In this document: piece by piece, positions 1-5,497 of the stretch
How positions within the stretch are numbered: position 1 is the first letter of the stretch
How the letters are laid out: the number at the start of each line of letters is the position of its first letter
DNA from: an uncultured Bacteroidales bacterium
GTDB lineage: Bacteria > Bacteroidota > Bacteroidia > Bacteroidales > UBA932
DNA length: 5,497 bases
Reading direction: 5' to 3'
Assembly (NCBI GenBank): GCA_934675095.1
Contig: CAKUPC010000070.1
Span: forward strand, 1-5,497
Translations under genes and position numbers: made by a program
Notes under the pieces: model-generated
Told to the model about the DNA's origin: nothing
What the model saw: only the letters and a program-made list of their open reading frames with translations
Database searches by the model: none

Positions 1-964
1 GGTCGATGCCGTGGTGAAGCGCGGCCGCGAAGTCCGTGTCGGCAGCCTCTCCGAGAGGAACAAAGCGGTAGGCCGCCTTCCAGTTGCCGTTTCCGTCCGG
101 GGCGGGCGCGTGGAAGGTGCTGCTTTTCTGTCTGAGTGTTTCGAGCCGTTCGCAGTCCATGTCGGCGACGATGAGCGACCCCGTGAGGCCGAAGCGCCTG
201 TTCTCCGCGAGAATATGCCCGTTCTCTGCAATGAGCGCGGCTCCGGAATAGACCAGGTCCTGCGTTGATTCGCCGTAACCGGCTGAACAGTAGATGTATC
301 CGCCCATTGTCCTGGCCGACTGCATCGAGACCAGACTGCGCCGGTAGCCCTCCTTGCCGATGACCTCGTTGCTCGCCGAGAGGTTCACCGTGAGCAGCGC
401 TCCCGCAACGCTGTGGAACGACGACGGCGGAACCGGAGTCCACAGGTCTTCGCATATTTCCACGGCGAACGAGGCACGCCCGAGAGAGAAAATCTGGTTC
501 GGCCCGAGAACCGTCCGTTGCCCGGCATAGTTCAGTTCCGCCGGAGACTGCATGAGCTCAGCTCCGGAGGTGAACCACCGCGTCTCATAGAACTCCCCGT
601 AGTTCGGAAGATGGATTTTCGGAACGAGACCGTGAATCTTCCCCCTGCCTATGACCGCCGCGCAGTTGTAGAGATGTCCCGCGAATCGCACGGGAACGCC
701 GATGACAGCCGTCACGGCCAGCCCTTCCGTATGCCTGGCAATCTCCGTCACGGCCTTCTCGGCAGCCTCTATGAGCAGGTTCTGACCGAACAAGTCCGCA
801 CAGCTGTACCCAGTCACGCAAAGCTCGGGAAACACTAACAGGGAGACCTGTTCATCTGCGGCCTCGTCAATGAGTCCGCAGATTCTTTCCGCATTCATCT
901 TAGGGTCGGCAAGGCTCACCACAGGAACTGCCGCCGCCACCCTCACAAATCCATAATCCTTCAT
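1..964 (-). CDS. nadE: Glutamine-dependent NAD+ synthase, N-terminal (nitrilase/amidase) half, cut by the window edge
   Basis: The enzyme makes NAD+ from deamido-NAD+ (nicotinate adenine dinucleotide), ATP and glutamine in the cytoplasm, the last step of NAD biosynthesis. The frame starts with ATG at 964 (MKDYGFVRVAAAVP) and stays open to base 1, giving 321 residues of about 640 expected, so the C-terminal ATP-pyrophosphatase synthetase domain lies outside. Visible are all three nitrilase-superfamily catalytic residues: E47 in LLVFPELCVTGYSC, K116 in LVPKIHLPNYGEFYE and C171 in VEICEDLWTP. The motif GYGESTQDLVYSGAALIAEN (about residues 234-253) is typical of NadE and separates it from plain carbon-nitrogen hydrolases. 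The start lies 39 bases after the lipoprotein stop, on the same strand, with no terminator or obvious own promoter between, so co-transcription is likely. The leader has only a weak GGAAG-like element. Because no stop codon lies in the window, simple ORF calling misses this gene. Identity is near certain. Confidence 0.95.
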   Translation of the reverse strand, partial: MKDYGFVRVAAAVPVVSLADPKMNAERICGLIDEAADEQVSLLVFPELCVTGYSCADLFGQNLLIEAAEKAVTEIARHTEGLAVTAVIGVPVRFAGHLYNCAAVIGRGKIHGLVPKIHLPNYGEFYETRWFTSGAELMQSPAELNYAGQRTVLGPNQIFSLGRASFAVEICEDLWTPVPPSSFHSVAGALLTVNLSASNEVIGKEGYRRSLVSMQSARTMGGYIYCSAGYGESTQDLVYSGAALIAENGHILAENRRFGLTGSLIVADMDCERLETLRQKSSTFHAPAPDGNGNWKAAYRFVPLGEAADTDFAAALHHGID

Positions 965-1003
965 AATCTTGTCAATGTCATTCTGCTTCCGATGGAAAAA
1001 GAG

Positions 1004-1411
1004 TTACCTTACGGTGTGCACCATTACGGCGACGCCCTTCTCCTGAGACCACAGGTGCATCATTCCGGATTCCGTGTCGATAGAACTGACCCTCAGCGTG
1101 ACATTCTTCATCCGGCTGTCTTTCGACGCGTCTTCGGTTCTCCACGAGAGGTTTCCCGTGACCTCATCGCCGACGCCGGTAGGGCATCCGTCGCATTCCA
1201 GCCGGTACCAGCAGCTCTCATCGTCCGTGAGCATCACGAACACATTGTCGTTTCCGGCCTCGGCCTGCCATGTGAGCGCGTCATATTTGAAAATCTCCTT
1301 GCCGCCGACGCTGAGCGCGAGACCGTCATTATAGGACGGCTCTTCGAGATTTCCCCTTACGCATCCGACCAGTGCGGCAGCCGTCAGCATAAAAACATAT
1401 ATCTTCTTCAT
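1004..1411 (-). CDS. Small putative lipoprotein, translationally coupled to the M6 protease
   Basis: The product is 135 residues. It has a lipoprotein signal peptide: MKKIYVFMLTAAALVGC, with a good lipobox LVGC and lipidated C17. The +2 residue is Val, so export to the outer membrane is expected. The acidic pair E23-E24 lies further from the cysteine than in the known Bacteroidetes surface-export signal, so surface exposure is uncertain. The mature part looks beta-rich and acidic, and has three further cysteines (C67, C73, C76) and tryptophans at 48, 68, 90 and 121. I recognise no named family. The ATG at 1411-1409 overlaps the TGA of the protease (ATGA), which implies translational coupling and a linked role. 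An inhibitor, chaperone or surface anchor of the protease are possible roles, all inferred from context; secreted proteases of Bacteroidetes (for example the C10 family) are known to sit beside small inhibitor-like genes. It could also simply be an unrelated envelope lipoprotein. The frame is certain, the function unknown. Confidence 0.85.
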   Translation of the reverse strand: MKKIYVFMLTAAALVGCVRGNLEEPSYNDGLALSVGGKEIFKYDALTWQAEAGNDNVFVMLTDDESCWYRLECDGCPTGVGDEVTGNLSWRTEDASKDSRMKNVTLRVSSIDTESGMMHLWSQEKGVAVMVHTVR

Positions 1412-3654
1412 TGTAACTGATCCTTTACTGCAATTTTCTTGTAAATGCTCGTCTGAACCCCGTCGGAGTATGTCATGACTGCCTTTAATGTTCCTGTTTT
1501 CTCGGCAATGAGATAGAAGTCCTTTCCCGTGTCTATGACCTTCCCGTCAAAGTACCACTCCACTTTCCTTGCTGCTGTTGCATTGTTCAGAACCAGCGGA
1601 ATTCTGGTCCCGGAGGCAAATGAACCGTCGTCGTTCCGTCCTTCGACATCAACGATTATTGCCGGATATGTCCCGGAAACGGGCTTTGTCGTGAATGACG
1701 CAGTGGTCACTTTTGTTTGCGTCCCTTCCACTGCGGCATAAATTTCAACCTTGTAGGTCTGCCTGGGAGTCAGTCCGTCAATTCGGACGGCATATTTCCC
1801 CGAGCCGTCTGCGCTTGCAGTTATTTGAGACGTCGATGACTTTCCGGATATTCCGTATTTTATGGCTATGTCACCGTCGGCATTGAACATCTCTATTTCA
1901 AGAATCGCGGCATTCTGGAACACGTCCTTCCTTACTGTGGCGCTGACTTCCTTCGGCTTGCCCACCGAGAATGAAACTGAACCGTCGCTTTCTGTCTGAA
2001 TCCCGTAAATCTGCACTCCGCATCCGTTGCCGTCCCATCCGGAGAGCCCGTTGTCAGGCCCGACGGCGTTGTAGCTTTTGCTTGGGAAGAATATCTTTGC
2101 CACCTGTGCGGCGGTCGGAGAGAATGACGAACCGTTGTGTGCCTGACGGACAACATTCGGGTCGGCTTCGACAAGGTCGGCGCACTGTCTGTCCGAGCGG
2201 CAGTTCACCTCGTTGTAGTCCCATCTCTTAGCCGCCGTCAGCACTCCATTATAATTGTCTGAACTACCTGCGGCGTTATTTGATTTGTCGATGTGATAAA
2301 TCAGCATACCTTTCCCGCCGATATGCTTGTCCCACAGCGTGTTGTTGTTTCTGCACTCGATGAGAAAATACTCATTCTTAGTTCCTGTCTCCAGACGATA
2401 GTACTTGCCGTTCAGGTGTATCGGTTCGAGTTTGTGGCTTCCTTCTTCGAGTCTCAGAGCCTCGCCGATTCCGAGATATTCCCGGTCTATTGCATTGTAG
2501 TACGGCGGCGTGTTGCCGTAGTCGTTCATGTTTCCTCCGTCCATGAGACCGGTGCAGGTCCAGAGCGCCTCCGCCTGTCCGCCGCTTCCTTCGTAATCGG
2601 TGTCATAGAGATCCGGCAGTCCGAAGGTGTGGCTGTACTCATGGCAGAATGTTCCGATGCCGGCGAGAAAATATTTTCCTGTCAAGCCATATCCACCGTT
2701 ATATTCATCGACTTCCGGGGTTAGTTCCGCCGTGCAGGCATAGCTGTCAATCTTTTTCCCGTTGAGTGTCAGGTGCTTGCCTGCTCCGGACTCGATGTAG
2801 TAGGCGTGTGACCAGATGCAGTCGTCTCCCGCTCCGTCCGCTTCGTCACCGCCGGAAAAGAACACAAAGACATTATCGACATAGCCGTCGCCGTCGTCGT
2901 CATATTTTGAGAAATCCGTCCCTTTCTCGGAAGCAAGCCTGCAGGCGTCGATAATCATCTGCTCCGCATTCTTGTCCTCACCGTTTCTGTCGTTTCCGCC
3001 ATAATATTTCCGGTTCTGCGGGAGCGTCACAATCTCCGACACGTCGAAACTGAAATCCACGAGACCGCCGAACTGGTCGTTGAAATAGTCAAGTGCGCTT
3101 CCGACAGCGTTGTTGTGGGAATATCCCTTCTGCGTCAGCATATCCACGAAATTCTGTCTCGTATATTCGAACGGAATGTCGCTGAACTGCGCGAGAATGA
3201 CGATTCCGTGCTTCTGCTTCGGCATGGACGCGGATTTGGTCGAGGCTCCGTCCTGTGCAAGAAAATTCCGCATCATCGGCTTCCTCGCGACGTTTTCATT
3301 GAAAATCCTCCGCCTTTCCGATGCTTTCGGGAATATGGTTCCGTGTGTGCCTGAAAATGCGGAGAGAGACGCTTCCGACGCGCTTACCCTGCTGCCCGTT
3401 GCTGTCAGGCTTCCGTCCGCGGCGAGGTTCGCATAGCACCACCAGCCGTCCGCGTCCTTCACGATGGTCCGCCCGGAAGCCGTCGTCCACGCATGACAGA
3501 ACTCGTCACCCCGCAGGTATCCCTTGAAGGTAGAGCCGTCCGGCTGGGTGCAGGTAATCATATGTTTTCTCGCGGGAGCGGCCCCGGAGTCTGGAGCGGT
3601 TCCGCACAGCGCCATCATCGCGATGGCCGTAATCACTATTATCCTTGTTTTCAT
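1408..3654 (-). CDS. Secreted M6-family (immune inhibitor A-like) zinc metalloprotease
   Basis: This 748-residue endopeptidase is expected outside the cytoplasm. Residues 1 to about 26 form a Sec signal peptide (basic MKTR, hydrophobic core, SGA-AP cleavage region); MALC at 14-17 is a poor lipobox. Residues 33-130 resemble the propeptide region of Bacteroidetes M6 proteases (QPDG and GDEFCHAW stretches, then WWCYA). The catalytic domain starts near 147. It contains an EF-hand-like acidic loop D252-D260 (DDDGDGYVD), followed by NVFVFFSGGDEADG, both typical of M6. The zinc site is H338-E339-H342 in HEYSHTFGLPDLYD, with D348 filling the M6 HExxHxxGxxD pattern, and the likely Met-turn is in GLMDGG (369-374). 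The core closes with a segment ending GSVSFSV near 564. A fibronectin-III-like domain (about 568-657) and an Ig-like domain (about 662-748) follow. No type IX secretion C-terminal domain is seen, so it may stay periplasmic or leave by another route. The ATG at 3654 follows an A-rich leader. The substrate is unknown. Confidence 0.93.
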   Translation of the reverse strand: MKTRIIVITAIAMMALCGTAPDSGAAPARKHMITCTQPDGSTFKGYLRGDEFCHAWTTASGRTIVKDADGWWCYANLAADGSLTATGSRVSASEASLSAFSGTHGTIFPKASERRRIFNENVARKPMMRNFLAQDGASTKSASMPKQKHGIVILAQFSDIPFEYTRQNFVDMLTQKGYSHNNAVGSALDYFNDQFGGLVDFSFDVSEIVTLPQNRKYYGGNDRNGEDKNAEQMIIDACRLASEKGTDFSKYDDDGDGYVDNVFVFFSGGDEADGAGDDCIWSHAYYIESGAGKHLTLNGKKIDSYACTAELTPEVDEYNGGYGLTGKYFLAGIGTFCHEYSHTFGLPDLYDTDYEGSGGQAEALWTCTGLMDGGNMNDYGNTPPYYNAIDREYLGIGEALRLEEGSHKLEPIHLNGKYYRLETGTKNEYFLIECRNNNTLWDKHIGGKGMLIYHIDKSNNAAGSSDNYNGVLTAAKRWDYNEVNCRSDRQCADLVEADPNVVRQAHNGSSFSPTAAQVAKIFFPSKSYNAVGPDNGLSGWDGNGCGVQIYGIQTESDGSVSFSVGKPKEVSATVRKDVFQNAAILEIEMFNADGDIAIKYGISGKSSTSQITASADGSGKYAVRIDGLTPRQTYKVEIYAAVEGTQTKVTTASFTTKPVSGTYPAIIVDVEGRNDDGSFASGTRIPLVLNNATAARKVEWYFDGKVIDTGKDFYLIAEKTGTLKAVMTYSDGVQTSIYKKIAVKDQLQ

Positions 3655-3731
3655 TTCATATAATTTTTTGTTCTTCCGCCCCTACATGGCGTATATTGCC
3701 GGAGTCTTATGAATGACATGAGCGAAAAATC

Positions 3732-3747
3732 TTGCATAATTACGCAA
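3732..3747. promoter_or_regulatory. Near-perfect 16-bp palindrome, possible operator
   Basis: The sequence TTGCATAATTACGCAA reads almost the same on both strands: seven of the eight base pairs of the inverted repeat match, the exception being the A/C pair at 3736 and 3743. It lies in the divergent intergenic region and covers the proposed -7 element of the protease promoter, a place where a dimeric repressor would block transcription. A CGCAAA unit from its right arm (3743-3748) recurs 18 bases on at 3761-3766, overlapping the proposed TTTG element. No regulator is encoded in the window, and the binding role is an inference. Confidence 0.35.
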
Positions 3748-3766
3748 AAATTGTGAAATTCGCAAA
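3735..3766 (-). promoter_or_regulatory. Candidate Bacteroidetes-type promoter for the protease-lipoprotein-nadE operon
   Basis: On the minus strand, TTTG (3766-3763) is followed after exactly 20 bases by TAATTATG (3742-3735). The known Bacteroides consensus is TTTG near -33 and TAnnTTTG near -7, with about 19-21 bases between; here the -7 element has one mismatch. Transcription would start around 3728, leaving a leader of roughly 74 bases before the protease ATG. The leader ends in an A-rich stretch (AACAAAAAATTATATGAA), as is usual for Bacteroidetes translation starts without a strong Shine-Dalgarno. No equally good promoter was found on the plus strand for the divergent gene. This is a pattern match only; the elements are short and AT-rich DNA gives chance hits. 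Confidence 0.45.
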
Positions 3767-3811
3767 TCCGCCGTTGGCAAAAGCAGACAAAAGCGACGAG
3801 AAAAGAATATT

Positions 3812-4264
3812 ATGAGCCAGATAGTAATTCCTAATGACATATTTTTCGAGAATCTTCTCGACGAACTCGAAAACTCGGGTCATGTCCTGCTTAACGTCAA
3901 GGGCTACAGTATGTTCCCGTTTTTCCGCAGCGAGAAGGACTCGGCGCTGCTCCGCCCGTTCGTGCCTGCGGACGGCCTGAAAGGCGGCGACGTCGCGCTG
4001 TTCCGCTTCCACGGCAAGTTCATCCTGCACAGATGCATCGGGAGAAGGGCTTCCGCCTACATCTTCCGGGGCGACGGCAACTGCAAGGGCACCGAATGGG
4101 CGCACCCGGAGGATGTCTTTGCGGTCGTGGAAAAAAGAATAGCCCCATCCGGAAGGGAATGGAGCTGCTCTTCGTTTTCGTGGAAACTCTGCTCAAGGCT
4201 CTGGCCGCGCACCTACATCGTCCGCCGCCTTCTCCTCGCCTTTCTGAGAAGAACTTATAAATGA
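3812..4264 (+). CDS. S24/S26-type peptidase-like protein (signal-peptidase-like, Ser-His type)
   Basis: The 150-residue protein shows the conserved boxes of the S24/S26 serine peptidase fold: GYSMFP (31-36) with candidate nucleophile S33, a KGGDVALFR stretch (57-65) matching the family's GD-V box, ILHRCIG (71-77), and FRGDGN (85-90). In LexA and ordinary signal peptidase I the general base is a lysine; here H73 in LHR takes the place seen in the SipW/ER-type signal peptidases, where Ser-His is used. There is no N-terminal membrane anchor before the serine, unlike typical signal peptidase I. The C-terminal tail (about 128-147, WPRTYIVRRLLLAFLRR) is basic and hydrophobic and could bind a membrane. 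Similar short stand-alone proteins occur in Bacteroidetes, sometimes beside peptide-modification genes such as PqqD-like ones, none of which are seen here. The ATG at 3812 follows an A-rich leader. The gene is divergent from the protease and ends overlapping the recombinase gene. Its substrate is unknown, and catalytic activity is inferred. Confidence 0.82.
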   Translation: MSQIVIPNDIFFENLLDELENSGHVLLNVKGYSMFPFFRSEKDSALLRPFVPADGLKGGDVALFRFHGKFILHRCIGRRASAYIFRGDGNCKGTEWAHPEDVFAVVEKRIAPSGREWSCSSFSWKLCSRLWPRTYIVRRLLLAFLRRTYK

Positions 4265-5130
4265 CGCGGAAAATGCTCTAAAATATTCCTTTGCCATGTC
4301 GAACTGTCGATGTGCGTGTAAATCTCCGTGGTCAGGATGCTCTCGTGTCCGAGCATTTCCTGAACCGCACGCAGGTCGGCTCCGTTCTCGACGAGATGGG
4401 TAGCGAACGAGTGGCGCAGGGTGTGGGGCGAGATTTCCTTGCCGATTCCTGCCTTCATCGCATACGACTTTATCATATTGAACACCGCCACCCGACTGAG
4501 CCCCCTTCCGAAGCGGTTCAGAAACAGGATGTCCCCGCTGTCCCGGTCGGAAGCCTCTCCGCGCACGGCGAGGTAGTCCTTCACCGCGTCGCGTGCCATG
4601 TCCCCGAGCGGGACGAGCCGCTGCTTGTTGCCCTTGCCGATGACGCTGACGAACCCCTTGTCGAACCAGAAGTCCGAGATTTTCAGGGATATGGACTCCG
4701 ACACCCGCAGCCCCAGCCCGTACAGAACCTCAAGGATTGCCCGGTCACGCTTCCCGAACGGCGAACTTAAATCCACCGCCCCTATGAGGTTTCCGACCTC
4801 CTCCACCGACAGCACTTCCGGCAGATACTTCCCGAGCTTAGGAGCCTCCACCGCGTCCGATGGATTCTCCTCCATCCTGCCCTCCATGAGCATCCAGTTG
4901 TAAAACGAATGGAGCGAGCTCAGGATACGTGCCTGCGAGCGCTTGGAAACGGCCGTGCCCTCGGCGAAATAGCTGATGATGTCCTCGGGGACTACCTCCT
5001 CCGGCTCCTTGCCCGCCGCCTTGAAGAAGAACGACAAATCGGAAATGTACGATGCCACCGTGTTCGGCGACATCGCGCATTCTATCTTCAGATAGTATCT
5101 ATAGTCTTCAATAAGACGTGGCGTTTCCAC
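4255..5130 (-). CDS. xerD: Tyrosine site-specific recombinase, XerD-like
   Basis: The 291-residue length fits XerC/XerD (about 300). These recombinases resolve chromosome dimers at dif in the cytoplasm by breaking and rejoining DNA through a phosphotyrosine link. The N-terminal SAM-like core-binding domain spans about residues 4-90 (MSPNTVASYISDL, then the SLHSFYNWML helix). The catalytic domain has the complete set: R142 in GLGLRVSE, K166 in GKGNKQRLVP, H236 and R239 in SPHTLRHSFATHL, H262 in LGHESILTTEIYTH, and Y271 as nucleophile. The C-terminus LEHFPRHL resembles the Xer HPR ending. The start is GTG at 5130: no in-frame ATG lies upstream before a stop, the first in-frame ATG (residue 20) would cut into the domain, and an AGGA-like element sits just before it. 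It begins 11 bases after the upstream DPP III stop, so the two may share a transcript. A mobile-element integrase is less likely, as no att-like repeats or mobility genes are seen. XerC versus XerD is less certain than the family. Confidence 0.9.
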   Translation of the reverse strand: METPRLIEDYRYYLKIECAMSPNTVASYISDLSFFFKAAGKEPEEVVPEDIISYFAEGTAVSKRSQARILSSLHSFYNWMLMEGRMEENPSDAVEAPKLGKYLPEVLSVEEVGNLIGAVDLSSPFGKRDRAILEVLYGLGLRVSESISLKISDFWFDKGFVSVIGKGNKQRLVPLGDMARDAVKDYLAVRGEASDRDSGDILFLNRFGRGLSRVAVFNMIKSYAMKAGIGKEISPHTLRHSFATHLVENGADLRAVQEMLGHESILTTEIYTHIDSSTWQRNILEHFPRHL

Positions 5131-5141
5131 GGCAAATCCTG

Positions 5142-5497
5142 CTACAGAGTCCTGTATTTGTGACCGTATTCGAGCATCTGCTCCAGATAGCCGTCAGTGT
5201 AGGAAATCTCGTAGTCGGTGACCTTGCCGTTCTTCACCACAGGCTCGATGCGCGGGTTCACGAAGCCCCCGTAAGGCTTGAGGTTCAGCGCGGCGTAGCG
5301 TTCGAGAATCTCCTTGTGGAGGTCGTAGTCGATGTTCACCGCGTATTTCTCGACCATGGCCTTGCCGGCGGCGTCCTTCTCGAGCCACTGTCCACCGGCG
5401 TGCACGCGCCTGAGGCACTCCACCAGGAGCTTCGTCGCCATCTCCTTGAGGACGAATCCAGCGACACCGAGATGGAGCGCTTCGATCAATTCGTCTT
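5142..5497 (-). CDS. C-terminus of dipeptidyl-peptidase III (M49), in frame with a foreign receiver-domain fragment; open at right edge
   Basis: The frame runs from the window edge to a TAG at 5142-5144. The downstream part, from about AGKAMVEKYAV (near 5369) to the end, matches the C-terminus of Bacteroidetes dipeptidyl-peptidase III: DLHKEILERYAALNLKPY, GGFVNPRIEPV, then DYEISYTDGYLEQMLEYGHK. DPP III is a zinc aminopeptidase that releases dipeptides from peptide N-termini; its HExxGH zinc motif lies far upstream and is not in this window. The part nearest the edge does not look like DPP III at all (see the separate entry), so the join is suspect. A nominal start at 5489 would be TTG inside the receiver-like part and is not a credible start; the frame simply enters from outside. 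The gene ends 11 bases before the recombinase start on the same strand. I am fairly confident of the DPP III tail from recalled family motifs, not from an alignment. Confidence 0.72.
   Translation of the reverse strand, partial: DELIEALHLGVAGFVLKEMATKLLVECLRRVHAGGQWLEKDAAGKAMVEKYAVNIDYDLHKEILERYAALNLKPYGGFVNPRIEPVVKNGKVTDYEISYTDGYLEQMLEYGHKYRTL
5359..5497 (-). other. Fragment of a NarL/LuxR-type response-regulator receiver domain fused to the DPP III tail
   Basis: Read on the minus strand from the edge, the frame gives DELIEALHLGVAGFVLKEMA, then TKLLVECLRRVHAGGQWLEK. This is the alpha4-beta5-alpha5 end of a NarL-family receiver domain: EAL-LG-GFVLKE contains the conserved beta5 lysine (the K of LKE), and LL-CLR-VHAGGQWLE is the usual exit helix before the linker to the DNA-binding domain. 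The phosphoacceptor aspartate would lie outside the window, and the LuxR helix-turn-helix that should follow is replaced by the DPP III tail. The switch falls somewhere in residues EKDAAGKA (about 5358-5381), a sequence that would be acceptable in both families, so a short shared stretch may have guided the join. An assembly chimera at a contig end is the most economical reading. Confidence 0.6.

Noticed and set aside
413..838. Plus-strand open frame of 141 codons
   Set aside because: It is antisense to the nitrilase domain of nadE, where catalytic residues are plainly encoded on the other strand. Its product is arginine-rich with no domain.
965..1020. Possible terminator between the lipoprotein gene and nadE (T-run after the stop, minus strand)
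   Set aside because: The only potential stem before the T-run is about three base pairs (ACC/GGT), far too short for an intrinsic terminator.
992..1420. Plus-strand open frame of 142 codons opposite the lipoprotein gene
   Set aside because: It lies wholly antisense to a gene with a clear lipoprotein signal and coupled start, and its translation has no recognisable motif. It is a GC-rich shadow frame.
2293..2724. Plus-strand open frame of 143 codons
   Set aside because: It is opposite the zinc site and catalytic core of the M6 protease; the sense strand has well-preserved motifs, so this is a shadow.
3600..3654. Lipoprotein signal in the M6 protease (MALC at residues 14-17)
   Set aside because: The residue before the cysteine is Leu, where lipoboxes need Gly, Ala or Ser. 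A signal peptidase I site near SGA-AP fits better.
3655..3811. Plus-strand Bacteroides-type promoter for the S26-like gene
   Set aside because: The best -7 candidate (TAATTACG at 3737-3744) has two mismatches and no TTTG-like element at the right distance upstream.
3740..4105. Minus-strand frame of 121 codons across the divergent spacer and the S26-like gene
   Set aside because: It is alanine-, arginine- and glutamate-rich without motifs and lies opposite the conserved GYSM, LHR and RGD boxes of the plus-strand gene.
4255..5130. Recombinase as the integrase of a mobile element
   Set aside because: Length, motifs and ending fit chromosomal XerC/XerD, and no direct repeats, tRNA target, excisionase or mobilisation gene is visible.

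Overview
This 5.5 kb stretch most likely comes from a member of the Bacteroidales, for example a Rikenellaceae/Alistipes-like or related gut lineage. The grounds are the protein types (a Bacteroidetes-style M6 metalloprotease with a C-terminal beta-sandwich tail, a short lipoprotein, a full-length two-domain NAD+ synthase, an M49 dipeptidyl-peptidase III tail), A-rich leaders instead of strong Shine-Dalgarno sequences, and a promoter candidate of the Bacteroides TTTG / TAnnTTTG type. The base composition is fairly GC-rich for the order. The genus is not determined by the sequence.

Layout. Positions 1-3654 hold three genes on the minus strand, in transcription order: a secreted M6 metalloprotease (3654-1408), a 135-residue lipoprotein (1411-1004) whose ATG overlaps the protease stop codon in an ATGA junction, and the N-terminal half of glutamine-dependent NAD+ synthase, nadE (964 to the left edge). 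They are tightly packed with no terminator visible between them and probably form one transcript. A 157-base divergent intergenic region (3655-3811) carries a Bacteroidetes-type promoter candidate for this operon, with a near-perfect 16-bp palindrome over its -7 element. On the plus strand, 3812-4264 encodes a small S24/S26-type (signal-peptidase-like) protein with a Ser-His arrangement. It converges with a tyrosine recombinase of the XerC/XerD class (5130-4255, minus), and the two genes overlap by 10 bases. Upstream of the recombinase, 5142-5497 (minus) is an open frame running off the right edge.

The strangest spot is that right-edge frame. Its downstream part is the C-terminus of dipeptidyl-peptidase III (M49). 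Its upstream part, read in the same frame, is the end of a NarL-type response-regulator receiver domain. No natural DPP III has such a segment there, so the junction near 5358-5381 is either a chimeric assembly join or, less likely, a real gene fusion.

How the genes fit together. NadE, the Xer recombinase and DPP III are housekeeping or general metabolic functions. The protease-lipoprotein pair is an accessory secreted or cell-surface module, translationally coupled and divergent from a possible signal-peptidase-like protein. I see no CRISPR array, RNA gene, insertion sequence or clear phage element.
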